A stretch of DNA of 64,000 nucleotides, from NCBI RefSeq assembly GCF_001949145.1, contig NW_019091392.1:990948-1054947 (forward strand). Reading direction: 5' to 3'. Below are positions 41,101 to 50,381 of this stretch, piece by piece (position 1 is the first letter of the stretch; each line of letters starts with the position of its first letter). Under the pieces are notes generated by a model that ran no database searches, was not told the DNA's origin, and saw only the letters and a list, made by a program, of their open reading frames with translations. The translations under genes and the position numbers were made by a program. The stretch is from Acanthaster planci. Taxonomy: Eukaryota; Echinodermata; Asteroidea; Valvatida; Acanthasteridae.

Positions 41101-41853
41101 CTGTGGAACTTGGGATTTTGGAACGGGCAGAGTACACCATCTCGCAACTCCTATTCACATTGGCTAAACTTGTGAGTTAAGAAACATCAGAAAGGCTTTT
41201 ACGAGTGATTTCTGTTGGTTTCCGTTCATTACAACAAAGAAAGTAGAAAGGAAGAGATTTAAAGAACATAACCCTTTGTGCGCTGGTTGAAGCCCCCCAT
41301 TAAAGGTTGAGGCAGTGTGACAGGAACAGACAGTCACTGTGTGTATAGCTAACAGTAAGCAACCAATACGACGGACTTGCGTTTTGCATTTAGTGATCGC
41401 GGACCTAGATACTTGCTTTTACTGTCACAAAAGCACAGTTCGCGCAGTAGGGGGATGTTTGTTGATTTCTGACTAATACAGGAACGTTGCTTTCTCTACT
41501 GTTCCCCAGAGCATTCTCTTCATGAACAGAAAACTACATGGTCGGTAGATCCAAAACTCGAAGTTCGCTGATGCACAGCTCGGTAGGGGTAATTTTAGAA
41601 TGGGTAGCCTCTTTTATTAAAACCAAATAAGCGGGGAAGTTTGCTGCACAGTAAAGAACAATTATGAGATGTACATTATACAAAGCCTGAATAGCAGCCT
41701 TTGTCTGTAAAAATCCACATATCAACAAACAATTTTTCTTATTCCAAAAATGGAACCGTCTGTGTTCTCTTTTCATTTTCAAATCTCACGTGTGCAGGAC
41801 CGGCGGCATCCCAGACAGAAAGAGTTACAGAGAGAGCGTCAATAAAGACCTAA
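4452..41853 (+). CDS. Pax1/9: Pax1/9 paired-box transcription factor, spliced gene (4 recognised coding exons)
   Basis: Nuclear DNA-binding transcription factor of the Pax1/Pax9 group. In deuterostomes it is expressed in pharyngeal endoderm and gill slits, and in vertebrates also in sclerotome. Model: 4452-5109, 38548-38735, 40714-40990, 41798-41853. Junction phases are 1, 0, 1 and agree at every join; total 1179 nt, 392 residues. Residues about 14-140 form the paired domain (PAI and RED subdomains), and residues 200-207 are the octapeptide HTVNDILG. There is no homeodomain, which is diagnostic of this Pax class. The tail has the S/A/P/Y-rich composition of Pax1/9 activation domains and ends near PSPLAYKSV, resembling the LAFK segment of vertebrate Pax9. 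Introns are 33438, 1978 and 807 bp. Exon 1 identity is certain, exons 2 and 3 are strong, the last exon is tentative. A further 5' exon may exist, because vertebrate Pax9 splits its start codon region from the paired box. Confidence 0.93.
10115..10134. repeat. Poly(T) run, 20 nt
   Basis: Uninterrupted run of 20 thymines in intron 1. It may be a simple homopolymer, or the reverse-oriented A-tail of an old retroposed element. No recognisable retroposon body or target-site duplication adjoins it. Confidence 0.8.
19757..19795. promoter_or_regulatory. Cluster of two perfect CREs and a TCACGTGA E-box
   Basis: TGACGTCA occurs at 19757-19764 and again at 19774-19781, followed by the palindromic E-box TCACGTGA at 19788-19795, all within 39 bp. 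TGACGTCA is the full consensus for CREB/ATF bZIP dimers; TCACGTGA is bound by USF/MITF/TFE-type bHLH-ZIP factors. Two 8-bp palindromes this close are unlikely by chance. Function as an intronic enhancer or cryptic promoter is inferred. Confidence 0.55.
20362..20383. repeat. 22-bp perfect palindrome (tandem GTACAT)
   Basis: The segment equals its own reverse complement over 22 bp and consists of alternating ATGTAC/GTACAT units. It may be a simple-sequence palindrome or a binding site. No flanking element boundary is visible. Confidence 0.75.
24321..25000 (+). repeat. Heptamer satellite, C/T/A only (ACTCTCC / ACTCTCT / ACTATCT)
   Basis: About 680 bp of degenerate 7-bp tandem units (roughly 97 copies), almost devoid of G on this strand; I count about four guanines. 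Because 7 is not a multiple of 3, all three forward frames read the same rotating seven-residue peptide ([14 protein letters not shown] and variants) and stay open for 251-300 codons. These are translation artefacts of the repeat, not genes; the reverse strand has frequent TAG stops. The array lies within Pax1/9 intron 1, sense-oriented as CU-rich RNA. Confidence 0.95.
27600..28400. other. GC/CpG-richer intronic segment
   Basis: Local rise in GC and CpG content (for example around 27660-27760 and 27980-28030), with a C11 run at 28154-28164. Open frames here appear to be consequences of composition. Possible intronic regulatory DNA; no specific motif array was identified. Confidence 0.3.
29180..29500. 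other. CpG-island-like segment in intron 1
   Basis: Strongly GC- and CpG-rich, particularly 29380-29470 (repeated CGCG, GCGCG words). Overlapping open frames on both strands (178 codons on +, 101 on -) reflect scarcity of stop codons in GC-rich DNA and resemble no known protein. Candidate enhancer or alternative promoter within the Pax1/9 intron; inferred only. Confidence 0.4.
30664..31170 (+). repeat. Dispersed repeat, copy 1 (in Pax1/9 intron 1)
   Basis: Diverged homologue of about 48376-48860 in the same orientation. Shared blocks in order: CATAGCCAA, a block TTAAAAAAATCAGGAAAAAT, GTTTCTCA, AACCAATGACTT (AACCGATGACTT in copy 2), GATATTT, AAGCCC, ATGCCTAC, AAAATAGA, then AGAGAATTTGAG and TTTGGCCTGC-like words near the end. 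Limits are approximate. No coding capacity; probably an old non-autonomous transposable element. Confidence 0.7.
31590..31810. other. GC-rich intronic patch
   Basis: Short CpG-rich island in an AT-rich setting, including a potential hairpin with GTCGC and GCGAC arms near 31640-31662. No gene is recognised; possible regulatory DNA. Confidence 0.3.
33242..33474. other. Assembly gap (233 N)
   Basis: Run of N bounded on the right by an alternating TG tract (33475-33491), so the unresolved sequence is probably a (TG)n microsatellite. Open frames drawn across the N run are artefacts. Confidence 0.98.
35235..35385. mobile_element. Small TIR (MITE-like) element in Pax1/9 intron 1
   Basis: Left arm 35235-35282 and right arm 35337-35385 are near-identical inverted copies of about 48 bp, sharing the core CGAGTGGATTAGGCTT and a GGCTTTGC/GGCTTCGC end. 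TA dinucleotides flank both ends (35233-35234 and 35386-35387), the target duplication of Tc1/mariner-type transposition. The internal spacer is about 54 bp, with no coding capacity. Confidence 0.8.
38548..38735 (+). CDS. Pax1/9: Pax1/9 exon 2 (post-octapeptide region)
   Basis: Encodes residues 220-282. The acceptor is AAACCAG at 38541-38547 after a T/A-rich tract, and the donor is ATG|GTAGGT at 38736. The exon begins in phase 1, exactly complementing the exon 1 donor, so codon 220 is G+GA (Gly). The product reads [15 protein letters not shown], then [20 protein letters not shown], then [20 protein letters not shown] and PDGKRM. The frame is open across the exon, and composition shifts from AT-rich intron to codon-like sequence precisely between the splice sites. 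This segment is poorly conserved in the family, so the assignment rests on phase, splice signals and position between the octapeptide exon and the conserved tail exon. Confidence 0.8.
38736..40713 (+). other. Pax1/9: Pax1/9 intron 2 (1978 bp)
   Basis: Bounded by GTAGGT and CGCCAG. It is AT-rich, with a G10 run at 39753-39762. No coding or RNA gene is seen. Confidence 0.75.
40714..40990 (+). CDS. Pax1/9: Pax1/9 exon 3 (C-terminal transactivation region)
   Basis: Encodes residues 283-374 plus one base. The acceptor is a pyrimidine-rich tract ending CCCGCCAG at 40713, phase 0, matching the exon 2 donor. The product starts [20 protein letters not shown], continues with [20 protein letters not shown] and ends with [11 protein letters not shown]. 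The SxFxxAS, AYP and PLAYK blocks align by eye with SSFVSASS, PYPT and SLAFK of vertebrate Pax9, and the Pro/Ala/Ser/Tyr richness fits an activation domain. Two donors compete at the 3' end: CTG|GTAGGT at 40991 (phase 1) and TAG|GTATGC at 40995 (phase 2). If neither is used, the frame reads through to a TAA at 41023-41025, adding [10 protein letters not shown], which could be an intron-retained isoform. Confidence 0.88.
40991..41797 (+). other. Pax1/9: Pax1/9 intron 3 (807 bp, if terminal exon is correct)
   Basis: Bounded by GTAGGT (or GTATGC, four bases later) and GTGCAG. It contains no recognisable feature. It would be 3' UTR if the gene ends by read-through at 41025. Confidence 0.45.
41798..41853 (+). 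CDS. Pax1/9: Probable terminal exon of Pax1/9
   Basis: The acceptor is a T-rich tract followed by CACGTGTGCAG ending at 41797. Joined to the phase-1 donor at 40991, it gives [18 protein letters not shown] and a TAA stop at 41851-41853. AATAAA lies at 41841-41846, inside the last codons, and again at 42726-42731. If the phase-2 donor at 40995 is used instead, the same exon reads [20 protein letters not shown] and on to a TGA at 41910-41912. I cannot align either tail with a known Pax1/9 C-terminus, so both the exon and its frame are inferences from splice signals. Confidence 0.42.
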
Positions 41854-44800
41854 CAGAAAACATGTTTGTTTTAATAATCCGTCAACACTGTTGCAAGCAA
41901 CGCCTGGCATGATCCAGCGTGTGTAGAAGTTGTTTTGTTGCTTGTCAGCTAGATTGAGTTGAACCAAACAGGCTGGGTAGCCCTCGCTGATGCCCTCAAT
42001 ACTTTTAATCCACCTCCACCAGCTCGACGTGCGTAAAACTTGATCCCGCGTAAATTATAAGGACGCTCGCTCGCTTGGGTAACTAGAGACCGGCCGCTTG
42101 ATGAATCTGACGGACCCATCACTCGTCGCAGACGCCGCTGTCTCGCTCAGGACCCCGCGAAAAGCCCTTATATAGAACCCAACACCTTACTGTGACAAAG
42201 AGAGGGCGTCCCAACGGTAAGGCAACGACCGACTCCGCGGCAGTAACACATCTTTTTGCAATCACCTGTGTGATGTGTGCCGTGGACCGGAATGATACCA
42301 AAGGTCGACCTCGCCGGAATTTTTTTAAGGGTTGCAAGTGAAAGCGGGGGTAAGGATCTACAGGACGAGATGGTGGTTATCGACCTCCCTATATCGGGCG
42401 TGTTGGGTCGAGGGTCGAGGGTTGCACGAGGTTGATGTCATTTTTTGCAGATGACACGTAAACTTGGGTCATCAAACCGAGCGTCGAGTGGGTCTTACTT
42501 GGAGCTCAGCGACGTCGAATTCGCGAAGCGCGCGCGGTCTCATGGACGATTGTGACAACTTTAACCGGAGCTTGTTATACTGCGCACCTGGGATCCAACA
42601 ACGGTACCCGGAACTGATGAGGGATGAATGATAGCGGACATAATTGATATGGGCCCCTTCCTGTCTCTTTACGAGAATTATGGCCCACCCCGCTGACCCC
42701 CATCCATTTCACGATTGTGCAGCAAAATAAATGTTTACAAAGAGCAATTGTAGGTTACAGATGTCGGCGAGTTCAGATGGCGCTCAGCGCACGTCAATAA
42801 CCGTGCGGTCGTCCCCTTAAGGGCTATCATCAGCAAAACGACACTGGTCATAGTAGAGGAAGGTTTGATTAAATTCATAAATAGATAACTCTAATGTTAC
42901 TTTCCCTCGTTTTTCCCCTTTAATGTCCTCACATGCAGCGTCTGATACCGTAAAGCATCCAAGCTCACCAGTAGGTGCAATGAGAATTGTACAAACGTGA
43001 ACTGTTGAGGGCAGCATTTCCCTTCTCCGTCGGCTGCTCCACGCAACACCTGCAGTGCCCCGTCGATGGGATGTAAGGCGTTCAACTGTCTTCAGTCAAG
43101 TTGTCAGTCAGAAAGCCTGAGTTTACTGCACGAGTCCGGGTGATCAGTGTTTTTCAAATAAACTCCATAGTTTGAGACTTCCCGTTTTCAAGCCGATCGG
43201 TTTGCGATGTTACTTGGAATCAAGTTGCAGAGATTGCTGTAGCCTATTTGCTGCTAATCCGTTAGTTGGTGATCCAGGGACCTTTGGAATGTTGTATATT
43301 TTGAAAGGAGTTGTATTTTTATTCTTGCCATCGTATGGAAAGTGAAAAACCCAACTTTATGTACAGGTTGAGAGACTGCATGCTAAGTAACTCAAAATTC
43401 CTGGACAGACAGACTGGTACCCCGTGTTCGAAGCCATTCAGAACGGTCATCAGAACTTAGAATGACAATGTCGATGCTGGAGAATATTCTTTGCTAACAG
43501 TCGGTCTCGTACATAACCCACGGGCGATTATACATTGAAACAAAAAGCGGTTAAGAAGTAAGATTTTCCGGGGGGTAACACATCACACGAAGAGCTGAAC
43601 GGTCAAGGTAAATGCAAGGGACTTTCTATAGTTTCAGTAGGCCTCAATTTGATACTGCGAACGAGTTACTTCAACGGAGAGAATGTGTCAAAGTATTTTC
43701 TTGAATACACTGCTGTGACAAGAAGACGTTTATAACTGGCATATTGTGACGAGCAGGCCATTAAGACTGGACCTGTGTTTGCTGCTCTCTCAAGTTCTTC
43801 GCATGCAAGTAGAAACAACTTGTACGAAGTAGTGTACTGTATTCAAATAGACCGGACAAATTTCACTTCATGTCTGCGTCCGTCATAAATATGGTTACAG
43901 ACTTTTAATAAAATAATCGATGAAGCCTGCTTTGTGAATCACTGGAGATTTGTTGTAAGTCGGTATGAATTAAGCGCTATTTTTAATACTTTCATTTGTC
44001 GGCAATTTTTGTGATTGTTTAAGAAATGGTTGTTAAACGGTGTTCAGGGAGTTGTGTAAAGACAGTGTCATTTTGCACGGTCCTAGTTTTAATTGTGTAA
44101 AAGTTGTTTCGTAAAAAAAAAAGAAATGCAAATTGTAGTTAAACTGAAGGAAATGTGGAATTCCTTGATGTCGACTAAAAGAAAAACCATTACAAGAGTT
44201 GCCCACTTTTAGTTTCCATGATCTTCGGTCACCTAGAAAGGGAGACCATGTATCCACCCCACCCTACCCTTTTTGGTCAATAGAAGCCTGGCCCTGGTTC
44301 ATGGAAAAAGTCTCTCGCTACTTCTGAGTCCCAATAGTAAAACAGCGTCGGTATAAAATTAGATTCAGCAGCACGTTTCCTGGTACAAAATATTTTCTAC
44401 ATGATTGAAAAGTAAACTACGGCGGGGAAACGTTGTCTTCCCGCGTTTCAGGTTCATTTCAGTCAGTATTTGATCCATTGTCTGCATGTTATCGCCGAAA
44501 TAGATTGCAGCGCTCCCTATTTTAAAAACCAGGAATTGACAGCACCGAATTGTGTGTGAAAACGCTGTGGTTTTTTTCACTGCCTAGATGAAAAATCGGG
44601 GATATGAGTAGCTTATAAAATATTTCGATATAGGTAAATTTCGGACCTGTACTTGCATGCCATATGTACGCCTCACACTGAGAATTTTACTGCAGGGAAT
44701 TAAGGTGTGCAAATAGCAGTGTTGGATGGGAAGACAAACGTGTAAATAAATTAACATAAATGAATCTGTGGGATATTTATGTTGTTGGGCCTTCTTTTGG

Positions 44801-45590
44801 GCGAATCGGTGTTTATAAAAATTGTACTGGCCTCGTTTGTGACGTCATAGCGGGAGTCTGCCAAAAGTTTTGAGTACATGACAATAAATTTGTCATTTGG
44901 AAAGAAAATCGAGTAAAGCAATGCGAAAATAGAGAAAGAAAATGTCCTCGACGATGATTGTCACAGGGGTCATCTTGCTTTAATTTGCTGCAAGATGACA
45001 GTTGTTTTCATGGCTCCCTGATTAAAGGAAAGGTCATGTATGATTGCTGATTGTGTGGCTTGTCGTGGTACATTCATGAAAGCAAATCCACAATATTGTA
45101 ATAATTATGTTTAAAATGGGCTCTGCTTGTGAATAACAGACTGAATGTCCTCGTGGATCTAGTTCCTTTGAAGTATTGGATGTTTTGATCAAATGTACAT
45201 TTTGATGTTTTTAAGTGAAACGAAAAATCCCCAAAGTGAGTTAGTTTTTGTTCTATTTAACACAGATAGGCCTATTGGTTACAATTTGCAAAGTTATAAA
45301 TGTCTTCATGGACACCTTTTCTCGCAAAAGGGACAAATATACAACAAAAGCATGTTGTCCCCCATAATTAAACGAAATACTTAACTAAAACCCTTATTAT
45401 ATGGAATATTTGTCAAAGGGTATAGTCATGGAGTGTTAATAAATTTTGTTATTTTATATTAGTTTTCGAACACAGTTTTCAAATGGGAAATATGATTTAC
45501 ATCATCCACGCCATTTCTATAAATTAGAAGGGCCTTTCTTTGAATGGGCCTCCACAAAAACCAAACACATCTGAAAGTATTATTGTGCAC
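41854..45590. other. 3' flank of Pax1/9, no gene recognised
   Basis: AATAAA hexamers at 42726-42731 and others near 43156 and 43906 could serve as polyadenylation signals for a long Pax1/9 3' UTR. A CpG-richer zone spans about 42050-42560. No mitochondrial-carrier exon (PxD/ExxK signature), NK2 homeodomain or forkhead domain is seen on either strand. Confidence 0.5.
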
Positions 45591-45676
45591 AGTGTATCTC
45601 TAGAGCGCCCTCAGTGTTGAAAAATGTGTCAGTCGTTAAAATGAGAAAGATTATCCATTTAATCCCGAGGAACGTA

Positions 45677-45914
45677 GGCCGTTTTCCATTCCTCAACTTC
45701 GTCTCCGTCTCAGGCTTTGTTCCCAAAATCAATCCCCGATTGTGGCCTAAAGCGCTTAAATTACATTGGATTACTGTAATTTTTTGCTTTATTGCGTCTT
45801 CTTTGATGTTCTGTGGCACTATTACAATGATAACTGCGCTTACAGCTTCAAAGTCAGCTATTAAAAAAAAGGAAGCCTACGACGGAGACGAAATTGAGTA
45901 TTAGAAAACGGCCC
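45677..45914. mobile_element. TIR (MITE-like) element with TA target duplication
   Basis: Left arm from 45677 and right arm ending at 45914 are about 40-bp inverted copies with the shape GGCCGTTTTC, then CTCAACTTCGTCTCCGTC, then GGC. TA flanks both ends (45675-45676 and 45915-45916). Overlapping open frames on both strands inside it (96 and 79 codons) are a by-product of the repeat. Its arms share the motif CTTCGTCT and a GGCTTTG end with the 35235-35385 element, so the two may be related subfamilies. Confidence 0.8.
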
Positions 45915-45934
45915 TAGTCGCCGTGTTTTCCGTA

Positions 45935-45951
45935 CAGCGCCCTCTGCTGAC
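45935..45951 (-). promoter_or_regulatory. CTCF-like word (GTCAGCAGAGGGCGCTG)
   Basis: Read on the minus strand, the site matches the core of the bilaterian CTCF consensus (CAGCAGAGGGCGC). It is the best of about nine AGAGGGCGC-type words between 40.7 and 51.6 kb. Some of these may be transposon ends rather than bound sites. Confidence 0.35.
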
Positions 45952-46866
45952 ACGAATGAGACAGCCAGGTAAACCCAGTCACGACTTTTGTTCGGCTCAG
46001 GCTTCGCCTCTGGATCACCAATATTATGAACATTAAACGGTAACGACTAATTGTAATAAATACTACACAACTCCAGTCCCAATTAGACAGTGGGAAGTTC
46101 TGTACCAATGAATAAAGCCAGAAGGTGTCAAGTATAAGGGACTAAACTCATGGAACAGCCGTAGTGAAAAATGTAGCATGAAGCAGCCGAAGAAATAATT
46201 GCCGACATTTAGAAGACCCCAGTGGATGACGCCCCAACCTTGGAAAGTAAAGTTCTTGTTAACAACATGTTTAGATCTTAACGTTATTGCAAAAATAAAT
46301 GTTGCAGCCAATGTGAAATCATAAGCTGTTTTAGGCAATAGTTTTGTATATTAGAACAGTGCGTTCAGTTACCTTCCCCATGTTTACTCGTTCAAGTGCA
46401 ACTGCGTCGGATTCGACACTCATTATGTGACTTCTCATTATTACTTGGGCCAAGATATCCACCCGCCAAACCAGTTACTTAAGGAACTATCACACAATAC
46501 CATGCACACCGTGGTGGTCATGGCTGTACGTAAGTTGCAGGAGTTAACTCTACACCGTTGTAAATAGTTCAGAGAAGTATTTGGATGTAGCTGTAATTGA
46601 GATGACTCAAAGGTCAGTGAAAAAGAGACAAGAATTGCGCGTTTGGATGTCTGCTGCGTTCTCAGTGCCACTCGGAATCAGTGAGCAAAGTTTATTGATG
46701 TATAGGACCTTCTGACTGGCCGAGGATTTTTGGATAACTCGAGATCAGTCGTTTGTAATCACATACTGCGCATGTCCATATACATATGCTTGTGGAGACA
46801 GTAAAAGTAAGAGCGAGGGAAGTAATTGAACGCACTGGGAAGTTACATTTGGATCATTTGCACGTG

Positions 46867-46879
46867 GAGAGGGCGCTAT
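46867..46879 (+). repeat. AGAGGGCGCTAT word
   Basis: Shares AGGGCGCTATAT, followed by GTGAA nearby, with 47948-47974. The similarity extends beyond a CTCF core, favouring common descent from a repeat end. Confidence 0.4.
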
Positions 46880-47947
46880 ATCCGTGAACAAGTGATGCTG
46901 TCTATGCTGCTTTCGCAATTTTTGCGAACATATCCGCCTCAGCATAAAATGTAAAGAAATTGGAATCACAATTCATTCAGGGAAACAGATTTTACTTTAG
47001 TTGTACAGTAAGCGCCCCCCCCCTGAAATAAGGAAAAATATACTTATCAAGGGCAAAGCCAAGTTTAATCTTTTAAAATTTTGTTCATATATTTACTAAT
47101 TATTTTATTTATTGGAATCTTGTAATTAATGATCATCGTGCTAGGCAATCAATTGTTCACAGGTACACGGGAACTGTACAACAGCTGAAAAAAACACATT
47201 TAAAGGTGGGTGCCTGCCACTCTAGAGGTCAAGGTCTGATTTGCTTTGTTTCTCTTTTCAGTTATGCAATGCACTGTCACCACCTCGCATACCAATAGAA
47301 AATAAACCCTTGGCCAGCTTGTTATCATGTGGCTGCGTACACTGCCCTAAAGTAAATATTTGACATTTTTTGCCTGAAATTTGCTGGAATTTCTTTTTCG
47401 TTTCACTCCACGCTTTAGACCGTGTAGCACTGACCGAAAACTGTTTGAAGTGTGCAACATTGTGTACATCAATTATTGTGTTTCAGTTTGTAAATAAAAC
47501 AAAATCAGTCGGAATGATCCGTTAGTGTGTTTGTTCTTCCTCTGATGCGTCCACTACATTTACATCACTGGCCATAAAACATCTCTGAGCTGGGAAGGGA
47601 CAGAAATCTTTCAAAAATGCCCCCCCCACACACACACATAAGGAGGCATTGCCTTTTTCTTTTTTTCTGTATCAAGGCCATTCGTTCTCTGCGACACTGG
47701 TTAATTAACCAAAATGACAAGTTTCCATGATTTCGCCAGATGAGACGCAAGTCATGAAGGTATCAGGGATTATTTCAATTTAACGCTTGGGGTTGGTAAA
47801 ACAAACCATCCACTCCCGATGCTCGATAAACCATACACATAACAGCAACACCAGTTGCATTATGTAAGGCAGAATTTTAACACTGCTCTTGTTGGAAGCT
47901 TTCCTTCCCGGTTTATAATCCCTCTATCGAGTACCTGTTCGCTCAGA

Positions 47948-47961
47948 GGGAGGGCGCTATA
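47948..47961 (+). repeat. AGGGAGGGCGCTATAT word
   Basis: Second occurrence of the word shared with 46867. It lies on the same strand, about 1.08 kb downstream. Confidence 0.4.
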
Positions 47962-48375
47962 TAGTGAATCGCAAATCTCTTAGGGGCGCATTCCACTAAA
48001 TCGATTCCCTTGGGCGAGTTCATTAATATTTCGTGATTCAACGGGTAATTTACAATAAAAAGGTGCCAAAATCGGGACCGGACCGATAAGGCCAAAAAAA
48101 TAAATAGTTTGTCTCTGGTCAGACTAATGTTCCAGAATTGATGCGACGACGCATTTTTTTTCTTCTTTGTTTGGAGTTGGATTGTAAAGACAATTGCAAA
48201 CACACGTTGTCGAGTCATGAGACTAGACTAGCTTTATTATGATTATCAGCTGACCACAAACAACTTCGTATCCATAGTCTGCAATCACTTTTCAACATCT
48301 ATCTCGTCGGGATATATTACCCTGAGTAAAAGATCGAGTTGCCTGCAAAAATGTTGAAGCTGTGAGGAAATAGAG

Positions 48376-48860
48376 GGCGCTGTTGCAGCGCTCGCAGACG
48401 GTTGTAGGCCAGTAAATAAACCGCCATAGCCAACAGTGATAAATACCAGAAGTTAAAAAAATCAGGAAAAATACTCACGAGTTTCTCATGCGTTTGAGAC
48501 GCACGTTAAATTAAAGCCCGGTTTGAGATTTTTAATTTCTTTTCAAATTTCCATTCATTAACCGATGACTTCTGAAGATATTTATTTCCACGGAAGGTTA
48601 CCCCTAAAATGAAACCTTGAAGCCCCGTACCATATTTGGAAATATCGATGCCTACCCTTCTCGAAAAATAGACCGTTTTCAGGTACCAATTTTTTTCCAA
48701 ATCTCACTCAGACGCACGCTGGAATTCTTTTTGCCCGCCTAAACATGTATTTTCTACAAATATTCAAATGCATGGGCCACAAAATGCTCTATTTCGTAGA
48801 GAATTCGAGTGCATACAAATTGTGATTTGGCCTGCGCAAGCAGTCTCTGGCCCATTAGGC
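48376..48860 (+). repeat. Dispersed repeat, copy 2
   Basis: Homologous to 30664-31170 in the same orientation with substantial divergence and indels. The shared blocks are listed under copy 1. Similarity begins right beside AGAGGGCGCTGTTGCAG (48373-48388), suggesting that this word is the terminus of the element. No coding capacity. Confidence 0.7.
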
Positions 48861-49014
48861 TACTGGCCTAGTTACTAGTGCGCATGCTTGAAATCGACGC
48901 GCGCGCGCCCAAGGAGCCTCCTAAGCATTATACCTCAAACGTCTAGTATTACATTCGTTCTATAATGCAATTGGTCTCCAGATCTTGCTTTTATTTCGTC
49001 ACTAGCACAGTTTC

Positions 49015-49132
49015 GCTGACAAGTGGCCAGTCGGTGGTTGGCTCGCTGACAAGTGGCCAGTCGGTGGTTGGCTCGCTGACAAGTGGCCTGTCGGTGGTTG
49101 GCTCGCTGACAAGTGGCCTGTCGGTGGTTGGC
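49015..49132 (+). repeat. 30-bp minisatellite, about 3.9 copies
   Basis: Tandem unit GCTGACAAGTGGCCAGTCGG followed by TGGTTGGCTC. The first two copies carry CCAGTC and the last two CCTGTC, so the array looks like nested duplication of variant units. The period of 30 keeps every frame in register (for example SLTSGQSVVG repeats), but the surrounding frame is short and unlike a gene. Confidence 0.95.
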
Positions 49133-50292
49133 AAAAGTATCCATTTCAACATCGCGGAGATAAATTTGCATAATGTCACTTTCCGTGCAGTTCGTTACCA
49201 GCGTGCCATTGATTCACACTGGAACAAAGCATTGCCAAAATGACAACAGCGTCCCCATATCCATGCTATGACTTAGCAACAAGTTGCCTTGAATGTGTCT
49301 GCGGTTGACTGAACACAGCAAGGACATTGACACGCTAACCTGTGATAATCGGTCACTAAGGAGTGAAAGAAGCTGGGCATCATGAGCATTGCACCATGAT
49401 AGTTATGGAAATAGCAAAATCGACAAAGTTTATAGAATAATATTTTCTTTCCTTAAATTCTCACAGACAACTTCCAAACCTGGTAACAATTCCATGAGAT
49501 TATGTTTAATACATTCATTTCCTTCTACGCCCCTCCACTAGGTCAATGTTGGTGGACAGAGGTACCGCCGATCAATGTTTTGCCACGTTGAAAGGGAATT
49601 CCAGGATGCATGTTGATAAACTGTAATTTTTATCACTAAATAAAATGACGGCTACCGTCTTCCTACAATTTATACACGTGAGGAGAATTGTCAGGCCCGG
49701 GAACCATGCTACATCTTTAAAAAAAACAAAAACAAAAACAACAACAAAAACACAAAGCCAAGGAAAGTAAAGCAAATCAAGTCAAAACAAAGCAAAGCAT
49801 ACAAATGGTTTTGTTTAGGGCGACCTTTGATTTGTTTTATATATTCATTCATCTGAACGAGCGCCCTCTCTGCGTTTTGTTAATTTCAGAACATGAAATA
49901 TCATGCACGAGTAGTTTTAGAAACCACAGACAAAACTAAGAAGAACCCTTGCAAGTAGCACAACCACATTTTAACAAGAGTGCATGTTCAGTATCTGACT
50001 CTGCTCGCTGGAAAGTTCACTGTACTCTCTGAAAGGAATCGGTCGACCCTTTTAAACACCATGAACGTGTAATTGAAAGAGTGCTCCAACATTTTGAAAG
50101 TCTGTTTTCAAAAAGGAGACTCTGTAGGCCCCGGTTTTATCTTTTTCTCTGGAGACGTATTTCTCAACAATAGTGACAAAATTGGTTGCTAAGCCATGTT
50201 GCATACTTCTTTTATAGTTTCAAAGCGTGCGCTCTCCAGATGTCGATATTCATCATATCCATTCTTCTGTGCACTTCTCTGTGCAGTTTAAG

Positions 50293-50381
50293 AAGCCCAG
50301 GAGGTTGTTGCGTGCTTGAGCCCAGGAGGCTGTTACGTGCTTGAGCCCAGGAGGTTGTTGCGTGCTTGAGCCAAGGAGGTT
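50293..50381 (+). repeat. 25-bp minisatellite running into assembly gap
   Basis: About 3.5 copies of a unit reading GAGCCCAGGAGGTTGTTGCG then TGCTT, with small variants, immediately before the N run. The missing sequence is probably more of this array. Confidence 0.9.

Noticed and set aside
45580-45904. 96-codon (+) and 79-codon (-) frames
   Set aside because: They coincide with the two arms and interior of a TIR element; not host genes.
48895-48912. Alternating GC tract (CGCGCGCGC)
   Set aside because: A short simple sequence with Z-DNA potential only; nothing else supports a function.
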